Below, piece by piece: positions 21,801-28,754 of a DNA stretch of 33,603 bases. The stretch spans positions 1 through 33,603 of the forward strand of contig JAHEIN010000012.1 in assembly GCA_024639335.1 (NCBI GenBank), given 5' to 3'. The notes beneath the pieces were generated by a model. That model ran no database searches and was not told where the DNA came from. It was given only the letters and a program-made list of their open reading frames with translations. This DNA is from a bacterium (lineage in GTDB: Bacteria > Actinomycetota > Acidimicrobiia > Spongiisociales > ZC4RG35). Position 1 is the first letter of the stretch, and every line of letters starts with the position of its first letter. A program made the translations under genes and the position numbers.

Positions 21801-22209
21801 CGTCATCGCCACGGGACAATGTCACCGGCGATGGGTCGCTGGGTGACGATCGCTGGATCGCCGCTCGCACCGAGGCGACCACGACGGTTCCCAAACCGCC
21901 ATCGCCCAGTCGATTCCTTGCCTCGGCCCGTCGCGCCATGGTCGAGGCGTTCGGGGAGATGTGTTCGAAGGGCAGGATCTCCCACGCCGGCATGAGAGTG
22001 ACGTCATCGACGAACAGACCGAGATCATCGGCCAGATCCTCGGCATCGCGCTCTCCCGGAACCACCACGAGGATGGGGGTTTCCAGCTTCCTAGCCAGCC
22101 CCGCCACGGCGAAGGCGCGCGCTCCCGCCGACACCACCCACCGGCCAGGCAGCGGAGGGAAGTGCTTGGCGCGCCAACGGTCTACGAGTGCAGCGAGCGG
22201 AGCGGACAT
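18844..22209 (-). CDS. mfd: Transcription-repair coupling factor Mfd
   Basis: Mfd pushes stalled RNA polymerase off damaged DNA and recruits UvrA. The 1121-residue protein has the full layout: UvrB-like N-terminal region, the RNA-polymerase-interacting domain with YVVHYKHGIGRFEG near residue 465-480, the SF2 translocase with Walker A GDVGFGKT near 612, the DEEQRFGV box near 713, LTATPIPRTLEMAL, and the motif VI RVGRSNQRAYAYL, then the TRCF C-terminal domain. I chose the ATG at 22209 because a TACGAT -10-like element ends 9 nt before it; an upstream ATG at 22248 would add 13 residues and also lacks a ribosome binding site. An Arg-rich patch near residue 445 probably is a linker. It heads the block ending at ppx. 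Confidence 0.97.
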   Translation of the reverse strand: MSAPLAALVDRWRAKHFPPLPGRWVVSAGARAFAVAGLARKLETPILVVVPGERDAEDLADDLGLFVDDVTLMPAWEILPFEHISPNASTMARRAEARNRLGDGGLGTVVVASVRAAIQRSSPSDPSPVTLSRGDDVEVPELVARLTSMGYQRTDRVEGRGEVAVRGGIVDLFPAQGHEPVRVDFWGDIVDDLRTFATGDQRSSDPVERLVAFPAREFRIDSEGLAARARHLLSSDPWNASVWDRLAERQQFPGMESWMPWLSDARCLLDELDDGVTVVVAEPERAIGRAADLADEESELAAALAPTWGEGSPEAGEHPPLFMDLASTLDRRPTIEMPTLAASPADEVLKVRSLDATAGDPESVASGLQRLIASGISVSIAMDGSAAADRVRRLLGENGLVLEPASGAPASGGVVIPTGVHRGFVAPDVGVAVLGEQEIAGRRRSHRRSTGRRRRDVGAEYRDLREGDYVVHYKHGIGRFEGLVSRTMAGVERDYLIVAYAGDDKLYVPTDQLAAVSKYTGGEAPRVSRMGGKDWSETKARVRKEVAAVAQEVVRLHRARAAATGHAYPPDTPWQREMESSFPFEETIDQLASITEVKADMEDDKPMDRLVFGDVGFGKTEVAIRAAFKAATGGKQVAVLCPTTLLAQQHFQTFSERFAPYPVEVEMLSRFLTAKEAKDVVAKLATGEVDIVIGTHRLLSEDIEFKELGLLVVDEEQRFGVAAKDQIKRMRIGVDVLTLTATPIPRTLEMALTGVREVSQIRTPPEERHPILTYVGRFDENSVSAAIRREMLRDGQIFYVHNRVQSIDRTVEKLRQLVPDARYVAAHGKMSEGRLEQVMLDFWNREYDVMVATTIIESGLDLPQVNTLIVERADLLGLGQLYQLRGRVGRSNQRAYAYLFHPTDQSLTEEAHRRLEAIGEATDLGSGFELAVKDLEIRGAGSMLGEVQSGHIAAVGFELYADLVAEAVGKLEGREIAEETPEIRIDLPIDAHIPDDYIPEQQLRLEAYRRLALATDHAEADEVAAEWADRYGDVPPEAETLIDIARLRVEALRIGLTEIVKLRNEVRIGPVDLTDSQEIRLKRVARGSVLNAREATIFIPAPSPLLGGLLEFMAKMWPSKG

Positions 22210-22218
22210 GCGACCGAG

Positions 22219-22224
22219 ATCGTA
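22219..22224 (-). promoter_or_regulatory. Candidate -10 element for mfd
   Basis: TACGAT on the minus strand ends 9 nt before the ATG at 22209, which would give an mRNA with almost no leader. It lies inside the frame of the longer alternative start at 22248, so it also argues for the shorter protein. Confidence 0.35.
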
Positions 22225-22342
22225 GGCAATGCCGCTCACTTCCCTCATTTCGTGGCCGGGACCAACTGATCTGTCGCCGCAAGCCGCTGCCAGTGAACGT
22301 CGGGCGCGAATTGACCCCGCCGATCAGTCGAGGTCATCGGCT

Positions 22343-22774
22343 TCAGCGCCTGTCTCGAGGCTCCAACAAGGCGTACCTCCCGGTGGCGTGGGCGACGGGC
22401 CTGGCATCGGCGCCGTCGACCCAGACCCGCACATCACCGAAGATCCCGGCCCGACCGGCTCTGATCAGCTCGGCACGAGCAACCAGGTCTCCCCCGACAG
22501 CCGGCCGCAGAAACGTGATGTGCAGATCCGAGGTCACCGCCATCGGCTCGAGGCCGAGAACGGTGAACGACAAATACCACAGCGCAGAGTCGCAGATCGT
22601 GAACTGGTTGGGTCCGCTGATGAAGCCGCCCGGTCGATCGAGCGAAGCGTCATATGCCCATCTGGCTTCGGCGAAACCCTCGCCGATACCCACGCAGCGA
22701 AACCCGTCGGCGGCCGCAGCGGGATAAGTGTCGGCCACCAACCGGTTCACCTGATCGACTGTTGGTATCGGCAT
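22343..22774 (-). CDS. PaaI-like hotdog-fold thioesterase
   Basis: A 143-residue protein of the hotdog superfamily, which hydrolyses acyl- or aryl-CoA thioesters. The family pattern is visible in GPNQFTICDSALWYL (the start of the hotdog helix with the Asp usually used in catalysis) and SDLHITFLRPAVGGDLVA, then the strands AELIRAGRAGIFGDVRVW. The start ATG at 22774 is only 35 nt from the divergent BI-1 family start. No Shine-Dalgarno sequence is seen, so the start could instead be the TTG at 22831, which would make the two genes overlap head to head. The substrate cannot be told. It is separated by 133 bp from mfd and is probably its own unit. Confidence 0.85.
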   Translation of the reverse strand: MPIPTVDQVNRLVADTYPAAAADGFRCVGIGEGFAEARWAYDASLDRPGGFISGPNQFTICDSALWYLSFTVLGLEPMAVTSDLHITFLRPAVGGDLVARAELIRAGRAGIFGDVRVWVDGADARPVAHATGRYALLEPRDRR

Positions 22775-22781
22775 GGCTGGG

Positions 22782-22787
22782 TATGAT
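22782..22787 (+). promoter_or_regulatory. Candidate -10 (TATGAT) for the BI-1 family gene
   Basis: TATGAT is a near-perfect -10 placed 21 nt before the GTG start, so the mRNA would have a short leader containing the GGAGG ribosome binding site. It lies in the 34-bp gap between two divergent start codons. Confidence 0.5.
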
Positions 22788-22808
22788 GCCAGCGACTCTG
22801 GAGGTCGA

Positions 22809-23549
22809 GTGGCCAATCCCGTTCTCGCCAAGGCGTTCGACTCGCGTCAACAGCAAACACCCGCCGGTCCGATCACGACGACCAACGGCGTCATGACCGG
22901 AAACGGCGTCATCCGCTCGTTCGCCGTCCTCTCGGCGCTCTTCGTCCCGGCCGCGATCTTTGGGTGGACCCAGTTCGACGGCGAATCGTTCCCCAGCTGG
23001 GTGCTGGGCGCGTTCGTGGTGGCGATCGTCGCGGTCATCGCCGGGAGCCTCAAACCGACGTGGGCGCCCTTCATCGGCCCGGTCTATGCCATCGTCGAGG
23101 GTGCCATCGTCGGCGTGGTGTCGCGGCTCTATGAAACCGCCTATGACGGGCTGATCGTTCAGGCCGTGCTTGCAACGACCGTGACGACGTTCGTGATGGC
23201 AGTCCTCTACGTCACCCGAACTATCGAGGTGACCGCTCGGCTCCGCTCGATCGTGACGGGTGCGACGCTGGCGATCTTCGCTTTCTACCTGATCAGCTTC
23301 GGCCTGTCGTTCTTCGACATCGGCGTCCCCCTGATTTGGGATGCAGGGCTGCTCGGCATCGGATTCAGCCTGTTGGTCATCGGTATCGCCGCGTTCAACC
23401 TGCTGCTCGATTTCGACCTCATCGAACGGGGTGTGAAGGGCCGAGCCCCGGGCTACATGAACTGGTATGCCGCATTCGGGCTGATGGTCACGATCGTCTG
23501 GCTGTACCTCGAGTTCTTGCGCCTACTGGCGAAGCTGCAGCGACGCTGA
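22809..23549 (+). CDS. Bax inhibitor-1 / YccA family membrane protein
   Basis: A 246-residue multi-pass membrane protein of the BI-1-like family, in the actinobacterial YccA branch. A short cytosolic N-terminus (ANPVLAKAFDSR, typical of this branch) is followed by about seven hydrophobic helices, and the family segment GPVYAIVEGAIVGVVSRLYE is near residue 85. The end is basic (LAKLQRR). BI-1 proteins leak protons or calcium in the homologues studied, but the role in actinobacteria is not established. The GTG at 22809 was chosen for GGAGG 4 nt upstream and because the protein then starts like its relatives. It is convergent with the epimerase gene with one base between the stops. Confidence 0.93.
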   Translation: MANPVLAKAFDSRQQQTPAGPITTTNGVMTGNGVIRSFAVLSALFVPAAIFGWTQFDGESFPSWVLGAFVVAIVAVIAGSLKPTWAPFIGPVYAIVEGAIVGVVSRLYETAYDGLIVQAVLATTVTTFVMAVLYVTRTIEVTARLRSIVTGATLAIFAFYLISFGLSFFDIGVPLIWDAGLLGIGFSLLVIGIAAFNLLLDFDLIERGVKGRAPGYMNWYAAFGLMVTIVWLYLEFLRLLAKLQRR

Positions 23550-23550
23550 C

Positions 23551-24522
23551 TCAGCGGTCCGTCAGGCCCTCGGACCGAAACCACTCGACGAGTCGCTCCA
23601 TGAACGGAACCGCCTCGGTGTATTCGAGGCCGAGCTCTCGAGCCGCCCGGCTCCCGTCGTAACGGTGACCGTGTGCCACGGTTGCGATCATCTCCCCACA
23701 GAATGGAACCGGCACCCGCATCCAGCGAAGGAAGTCGGCGACAGGCCCGGCCGAACGCGCCAGCCAGGGGGGCACGAACCGCACTTCGAGCCGTAGTCCC
23801 AGAACGGCCGAGATCATGGCGACGGCTTCCCGCGCCTCGATCGTGAACGAGTTCAACACGTACCTCCGGCGATCCTCTCCGTGCTCGGCGGCGAGCAGGT
23901 GACCGCGGGCGCAGTCATCGATGTCCACCAGCGACAGCGACGTGTCGGCCAGTACCCGTAGTCCCCCATTGACGACGTCGAGGATCAGCTCGCCGGTGCC
24001 GGTGGCCCGGCCCGGACCCTGGACCGATGATGGGTTGACGACTACGACCTCGATGTCGGGGTCGAGTTCCTGAAGCGCTTGCTCGGCTAGGTATTTGGAC
24101 TCTTCGTAGCGAGAGAGAAAAGAGCCCCGGTGCTCGGAGTCCTCGTCGCCGATCTCCCCCTGCGGCTCTCCCAGCACGGCTGCCGACGACGTGTACACGA
24201 GGCGCGCGACTCCTGCTTTGGAGGCAGCCTCTGCGACGTTCAGCGTCCCGTTGATGTTGGCCTCCCACATCGGCACGGGATCGTCGATACACATGGCGTT
24301 GAGTCCGGCGACGTGAAACACCCACTCGCAATCGGAGAACGCGGCGACCAGCGACTCGTAGTCACCGATGTCGGAGCGAGCCGTTTTCGCACCGAGCCGC
24401 TCCAGCGTCGTATCCGCCTCTGAGCTCCGGGAGGTCGCAACGACATCGAACCCTTCGGAAACGAGATGCGATACCACCGCACGCCCGACGACGCCCGAGC
24501 CACCGGTGACGGCGACATTCAT
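23551..24522 (-). CDS. NAD-dependent epimerase/dehydratase (extended SDR, HpnA/dihydroflavonol-reductase-like)
   Basis: A 323-residue extended short-chain dehydrogenase. It has the Rossmann motif TGGSGVVGRAV at residues 6-16, the FHVAG and INGTLNVAEAA segments, the catalytic Ser in LVYTSSAAVLG, and YEESK containing the Tyr-x3-Lys pair. VNPSSVQGPG and the VDIDDCARGHLLA segment resemble the hopanoid-associated HpnA group and dihydroflavonol-4-reductase-like enzymes. The substrate is unknown. The ATG at 24522 overlaps the pgsA stop (ATGA), so it is likely co-translated with a phospholipid synthesis gene; a role in a lipid or a sugar head group would fit but is inference. Confidence 0.92.
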   Translation of the reverse strand: MNVAVTGGSGVVGRAVVSHLVSEGFDVVATSRSSEADTTLERLGAKTARSDIGDYESLVAAFSDCEWVFHVAGLNAMCIDDPVPMWEANINGTLNVAEAASKAGVARLVYTSSAAVLGEPQGEIGDEDSEHRGSFLSRYEESKYLAEQALQELDPDIEVVVVNPSSVQGPGRATGTGELILDVVNGGLRVLADTSLSLVDIDDCARGHLLAAEHGEDRRRYVLNSFTIEAREAVAMISAVLGLRLEVRFVPPWLARSAGPVADFLRWMRVPVPFCGEMIATVAHGHRYDGSRAARELGLEYTEAVPFMERLVEWFRSEGLTDR

Positions 24523-25139
24523 GCAGGGGCGCCGGCGCTCTCGGAACGAACCGTCTCCCAGAACGCCTGCACATACCCCCAGCCGCTGGCAAGGGTGACG
24601 ACCACGGCCAAGAGCATCAGCCACTCGTCGAAGAACAGCGGCCCCAGCGGGCTCGAGAACCGGATGAACGCAAAACCGATCGCAACGAACTGGATCAGAG
24701 CCTTCGCCTTGCCGAGTTGTGACGGCTGCACCAGGCCGCCGGTGAGGGCAACCAATCCTCGCAACGCCATCACGATGAACTCGCGCATCACGATGACGAG
24801 CGCGGCCCAGATCGATACCCGGTCGATCGAGATGAGCGCCATCAGAGAGCCCGTCACGAGCAACTTGTCGGCGGTCGTGTCGAGAAACGCCCCGAGCGTC
24901 GACTCGATGTGCCAGCGGCGAGCGAGGTAGCCGTCGAGGAAGTCGGTTATCGCTGCAACCGTGAAGAGCGCCGCCGCCCAGCCGAGCGCGCCATCGAGCC
25001 GATCGTGGCTGCGCGCCAACACCATGATCGCAGGAACCAGGACGACCCTGGTGATTGCGAGACTGTCGGGTATCGAGATCTCTGGCCGCTCCGGTCTGTC
25101 TGGCTGAGAGCATACGCGAACTGTGAGGGCCGGGGTCAA
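24519..25139 (-). CDS. pgsA: CDP-diacylglycerol-glycerol-3-phosphate 3-phosphatidyltransferase
   Basis: PgsA makes phosphatidylglycerol-phosphate from CDP-diacylglycerol and glycerol-3-phosphate at the inner membrane. The CDP-alcohol phosphotransferase signature DG-x2-AR-x8-G-x3-D-x3-D is complete in DFLDGYLARRW to FLDTTADK, and several membrane helices surround it. The ISIPDSLAITRVVLVP stretch corresponds to the usual N-terminus of PgsA (M-x-I-P-N-x-L-T). The start is uncertain: TTG at 25139 gives 206 residues with a 20-residue extension, but this TTG is also the -35 of a plausible promoter, and an ATC at 25079 in the place of the usual Met is the other option. It is divergent from glpD, which uses the same metabolite. 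Confidence 0.92.
   Translation of the reverse strand: MTPALTVRVCSQPDRPERPEISIPDSLAITRVVLVPAIMVLARSHDRLDGALGWAAALFTVAAITDFLDGYLARRWHIESTLGAFLDTTADKLLVTGSLMALISIDRVSIWAALVIVMREFIVMALRGLVALTGGLVQPSQLGKAKALIQFVAIGFAFIRFSSPLGPLFFDEWLMLLAVVVTLASGWGYVQAFWETVRSESAGAPA
25109..25139 (-). promoter_or_regulatory. Candidate promoter for pgsA
   Basis: On the minus strand TTGACC (25139-25134) and TATGCT (25114-25109) are separated by 19 nt, somewhat longer than ideal. The start point would be near 25102, between the TTG at 25139 and the first PgsA helix, which argues against the TTG as the translation start. Confidence 0.45.
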
Positions 25140-25214
25140 CCGGCTCCACGCACGTGCTTGTTCCGAGGTCAGGGTTGCCACCCGATTCGGCGATCGACTC
25201 CCAAGGCTCGGGCT

Positions 25215-25242
25215 TTGGGTGGGTGCGGGCCATCGGTACGAT
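25215..25242 (+). promoter_or_regulatory. Candidate promoter for a leaderless glpD mRNA
   Basis: TTGGGT (25215-25220) and TACGAT (25237-25242) are 16 nt apart, and TACGAT ends 7 nt before the ATG at 25250. There is no ribosome binding site before the ATG, so the transcript would start at the codon. Confidence 0.55.
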
Positions 25243-25249
25243 CGAACCC

Positions 25250-26899
25250 ATGACAACGACGGTCACGACAGCCTGGAATCGTGCAGATCATCTCCAGCGG
25301 ATGAAGTCGCACGGCCGCTTCGACACCCTGGTCATCGGTGGCGGAATCATCGGAGCCGGTGCAACGCTCGACCTCTCGATTCGCGGTGTCGATGTCGGTC
25401 TCGTCGAACAGTCCGACTTCGCACAGGGCACGTCATCGAGATCCACGAAGCTGTTCCACGGTGGCATCCGCTATCTCCCCCACTTCGAGTTCAACCTCGT
25501 GTCCGAAGGCTTGAGAGAGCAGAAGATTCTCCATCACATCGCCGACTTCCTCTACGACCCGTTGGAGTTCGTCATTCCGATCTACGAACAGTACGGACTC
25601 GCCGATGCCCCCAAATGGGCGTCGAAGGGTTGGATCGCCCCGGTTGCTCTGCGGGCAGGGCTCACGCTCTACGACGTGCTCGGCGGTTTCGGCCGACCTG
25701 GCGATCGTCACCGCGGCGTAGACGTGGAGACGCTGCTCGAGATGATGCCCGACCTGAAGACCGAAGGGCTCAAGAGTGGCGTGGTGTACTCAGACGCTCA
25801 GACAGACGACTCTCGGCTGGTTGTCACACTCCTCAAGACCGCTGTCCGCCGATACGGCGCGACGGCGGCCGGCGGAATCAAGGTGTCCATGGTGCACCCG
25901 CACGACGGGTGGTTCTCGGTCGACGTGGAAGATGTCTCCACCGGTGAAGCATTCACCCTCGAAGCCACCACGGTGATCGCCGCCACCGGAGCCTTTCAGC
26001 TACCCGGGATCGACGGCCCCGCCAAACCGATGAGACTCGTTGCGAGCAAGGGGACGCACCTCATGGTCGCCGAGAAAGACCTCCCGCTCGGCGGCCGGGC
26101 GCTGGTCCTGCCCACCACCGACGACGGCCGAGTCCTGTTCATCGTCCCGTGGCTCGGTCATGCAATGATCGGCACCACCGACACCGAGTACACCGATGAC
26201 CCCACCCACCCCACCGCCTCGGACGAGGACAACGAATACCTGATTCGGCACGTTCAGAGGTACCTGGATGTCCCCGACTTCGAGCCGATCTCGAGTTTCG
26301 CCGGGCTCCGAGCGCTCGCCGACCCCGAAGGGGAGTCGACCGCCAAGGCTTCGCGAGGCCACGTGGTCGGAGAGCCCGTGCCGGGCCTCGTGCAGGTGGC
26401 CGGCGGCAAGCTGACGACTTACCGCAAGATCGCCGCCGAAGCTGCCGACGTCGTTGCAGAGCGCCTGGATGTGGGCGTGAAGTCTTCGACCGACGCAGTC
26501 ACCTTGGTGGGTGCCAACGGATCGATACCGGCGCTCGAGCGCCGGATGCGAGAGGCCGGAGCGAGCGGCTCGGTGATCGGCCCGAGCATCAATCGATACG
26601 GAACCGAAGTCATGACACTGGCCAATCTCATGGAAGAAGATCCCGATCTGGCCAAGCCATTGGGCGATGGCCGCACATCGCGAGCCGACGTGGTCTATGC
26701 GGTCCGGTTCGAGGCCGCCAGCCGGATCAGCGACATCACCCTCCGCCGAACCCATCTCGCCTGGTTCACGCGCGATCACGCCCGAGATGACTCCCCCGAG
26801 ATCGCTTCGATGATGCAGCGGGAACTCGGCTGGAACGACGAGGAGCGCGCTCGCCAGCTCGCCTCTCACGAGACAGAACTGACCGCCGAGGCACTCTGA
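25250..26899 (+). CDS. glpD: FAD-dependent glycerol-3-phosphate dehydrogenase GlpD
   Basis: GlpD oxidises sn-glycerol-3-phosphate to dihydroxyacetone phosphate at the membrane and passes electrons to the quinone pool. The 549-residue protein has the dinucleotide motif VIGGGIIGAGATLDL near residue 28, the GlpD signatures SSRSTKLFHGGIRYL and LVASKGTHLMV, the segment GTTDTEY, and VAGGKLTTYRKIA. The C-terminal helical cap is present (DVVYAVRFEAA, TLRRTHLAW). The ATG at 25250 fits the usual length. No glpF or glpK is adjacent, so external glycerol use is not shown; its divergent neighbour pgsA consumes the same metabolite. A hairpin at 26953 follows. Confidence 0.96.
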   Translation: MTTTVTTAWNRADHLQRMKSHGRFDTLVIGGGIIGAGATLDLSIRGVDVGLVEQSDFAQGTSSRSTKLFHGGIRYLPHFEFNLVSEGLREQKILHHIADFLYDPLEFVIPIYEQYGLADAPKWASKGWIAPVALRAGLTLYDVLGGFGRPGDRHRGVDVETLLEMMPDLKTEGLKSGVVYSDAQTDDSRLVVTLLKTAVRRYGATAAGGIKVSMVHPHDGWFSVDVEDVSTGEAFTLEATTVIAATGAFQLPGIDGPAKPMRLVASKGTHLMVAEKDLPLGGRALVLPTTDDGRVLFIVPWLGHAMIGTTDTEYTDDPTHPTASDEDNEYLIRHVQRYLDVPDFEPISSFAGLRALADPEGESTAKASRGHVVGEPVPGLVQVAGGKLTTYRKIAAEAADVVAERLDVGVKSSTDAVTLVGANGSIPALERRMREAGASGSVIGPSINRYGTEVMTLANLMEEDPDLAKPLGDGRTSRADVVYAVRFEAASRISDITLRRTHLAWFTRDHARDDSPEIASMMQRELGWNDEERARQLASHETELTAEAL

Positions 26900-26952
26900 A
26901 CGTGCCGGCGAGAACGCAGGAAATCGGGGGTCTATCCTCCAGGCCGAGGGTC

Positions 26953-26975
26953 GCAACCCCGGAAACCGGGGTTGC
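26953..26975 (+). terminator. Hairpin after glpD
   Basis: A perfect 10-bp stem GCAACCCCGG / CCGGGGTTGC with an AAA loop, 53 nt past the glpD stop and followed by a pyrimidine-rich stretch (CCCTTCTCCCCTTTCC). A good candidate terminator separating glpD from the acyl-CoA dehydrogenase and synthase genes. Confidence 0.75.
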
Positions 26976-26994
26976 AAGGCCCTTCTCCCCTTTC

Positions 26995-27033
26995 CGGAGG
27001 CCATCCGGCCCTGCCTGGGCCGCCTGATCTCCG
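26995..27033 (+). other. Two-part inverted repeat upstream of the acyl-CoA dehydrogenase gene
   Basis: An inner 6-bp stem CGGCCC/GGGCCG with a 5-nt loop is enclosed by an internal loop of 6+6 nt and an outer stem CGGAG/CTCCG. It ends at the base before TATGGT (27034-27039), a possible -10. It could be an operator-like element, a structured leader, or a second terminator hairpin. It fits no riboswitch class I know. Confidence 0.35.
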
Positions 27034-27070
27034 TATGGTAGAACGGAAGCAAAACGACGAGGTGACCCCG

Positions 27071-28726
27071 ATGGAAGCAGGACTCGACCGCGATACGCTC
27101 GATCTGGTGCTTGGAACGATCCGGGAGTTCGGCGCGGACCAGTTGCCAGACGACTATCTCCTGGAACTCGACACGAAGGACGAGTTCCCCGAGGAGATCG
27201 TCAGGCAGATGTTGAGCGACCTCGGCGTCACGCTGCTCTTCATCCCCGAGAAGTACGGCGGAATGGGGGCCTCGACCTTCGACGTCTACCGAGTATGTGA
27301 GCTTCTGGCCCGGATCGACGTCGGTGTGGCGACCGGCGTCTTCGCAACCTTCTTGGGAAGCGATCCAATCGTGTTCGGCGCCACCGATGCGCAGAAGGAA
27401 CGGTGGATGACGCTCATCGCCGAGGAAGGGTTGCTGATGGCGTACGGCGCAACCGAGCCGGAAGCGGGCAGCGACCTGGGAGCACTCAAGACGACGGCGA
27501 AGCCAGTCGTCGAAGACGGAGAGACCGTGGCGTATGTCATCAACGGCAACAAACAGTGGATCTCCAACGGCGGCTACGCCGATCTGTACACCATCCTCGC
27601 CGGCACTCCCGGAGGGCCCACCTGGTTCGTGGTCGACAGCGACACCGAGGGTTTCGCCAAGGGGAAGCCGGAAGACAAACACGGCATTCGCGCTTCGAAC
27701 ACGGCTGCGTTGTCGCTGCAGGATGTCACCGTGGACGCCGACCGGCTCGTCGGAGACGGTGAGGGGCAGGGACTGCTCCAGGCCCAAGCCGTGTTCGGAT
27801 ACACGCGCCTGATGGTGGCGGCCTTCGGTCTCGGCGCAGGATGGGCAGCGCTCGATCGAGCGATCCCCTACTCCCAGGAGCGGATCCAAGGGGGCGCGCC
27901 GCTCTCGACCAAGCAGGGCTACACCCACAAGCTCATCGTCCCACACGTGGTCCGCCTCGAGGCCGCCCGGGCCTACATCGAGGAGACGTCACAGAGGATC
28001 GATGCAGGCGAAGAACTCCTCAACACCGAGGGCGCAATCGCCAAATACCTGGGCACCGAGGGTGGGAATCTCGCCGCCGACAGCGCTATCCAAGCACTGG
28101 GCGGCTACGGGTACACCAAGGAGTACATGGTCGAGAAGATCAAGCGTGACGTGCGCATCACGACGATCTACGAGGGCACGTCGGAGATCATGGAGATGAC
28201 GATCGCCCGCGATCGGTGGCAAGAGCATCTCAAGACCCGTGGCGAGTTCTACCACGAACAAGCGAGAAAGCTCGACGAACTCGCCGCTTCCAGTCCGACC
28301 GTGGGCGCCGAGATTGCAGCTCTCGCGTTCCACGGTCTCAGCGAAGTGATGGAGCAGGCGCGACTCCACCGCCTGACGCGGAACCAACACGTGCTGTTCC
28401 GACTCGGTGAGATCGTTGCATATGTCGAGTGCGCCGGAGCTCTCTGCCGTCGCGCTGCATCGGCACTCGATGGAACGCTCGACGAGAAAGCCGACATGCG
28501 TTTCGAGGGTCCGACCCTGGCGGCGATCGCCCGTGTGTTTGCCCGCGAAGCGGCAGCCAAGCTGGCACTCGACGCCACGAGGTGGATGATGGGGGCCGCC
28601 GATCCGGGAGCGATAGATGCCGCCGGGTTCGAGGCCGCCCTCGGCACCAAGGCGATCCAGCAGGCACAGACCGGGTTGATCGCCGACATGGATCGTGTCG
28701 CCGATGCGATCTACCAACGAACCTGA
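27071..28726 (+). CDS. Acyl-CoA dehydrogenase family protein with C-terminal helical extension
   Basis: A flavoprotein that introduces a trans-2 double bond into an acyl-CoA. The 551 residues hold the ACAD core: LFIPEKYGGMG, signature 1 GATEPEAGSDLGALKTTA near residue 133, NGNKQWISNGG, and signature 2 LGGYGYTKEYMVEKIKRD with the catalytic Glu in IYEGTSEI. About 160 further residues follow the usual end and are helical, as in the longer FadE-type dehydrogenases. I chose the ATG at 27071 for GAGG about 8 nt upstream; an ATG at 27035 overlaps TATGGT. It ends only 28 nt before the large KS-AT-KS synthase on the same strand, so they are probably co-transcribed, and it may modify that enzyme's acyl chain. 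Confidence 0.93.
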   Translation: MEAGLDRDTLDLVLGTIREFGADQLPDDYLLELDTKDEFPEEIVRQMLSDLGVTLLFIPEKYGGMGASTFDVYRVCELLARIDVGVATGVFATFLGSDPIVFGATDAQKERWMTLIAEEGLLMAYGATEPEAGSDLGALKTTAKPVVEDGETVAYVINGNKQWISNGGYADLYTILAGTPGGPTWFVVDSDTEGFAKGKPEDKHGIRASNTAALSLQDVTVDADRLVGDGEGQGLLQAQAVFGYTRLMVAAFGLGAGWAALDRAIPYSQERIQGGAPLSTKQGYTHKLIVPHVVRLEAARAYIEETSQRIDAGEELLNTEGAIAKYLGTEGGNLAADSAIQALGGYGYTKEYMVEKIKRDVRITTIYEGTSEIMEMTIARDRWQEHLKTRGEFYHEQARKLDELAASSPTVGAEIAALAFHGLSEVMEQARLHRLTRNQHVLFRLGEIVAYVECAGALCRRAASALDGTLDEKADMRFEGPTLAAIARVFAREAAAKLALDATRWMMGAADPGAIDAAGFEAALGTKAIQQAQTGLIADMDRVADAIYQRT

Positions 28727-28754
28727 ACGAGAACGCCTTGGAGGAGAGGTAGTA

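Noticed and set aside
18565-21846. A 1093-codon open frame on the plus strand opposite mfd and the lipoprotein gene
   Set aside because: It lies antisense to well-supported genes, has low-complexity Asp/Gly/Arg/His-rich composition and no recognisable motif. Long antisense frames are expected where third positions are nearly all G or C.
26940-27040. A known riboswitch before the acyl-CoA dehydrogenase gene
   Set aside because: The hairpins are simple stems; I could not match any conserved riboswitch core or T-box feature.
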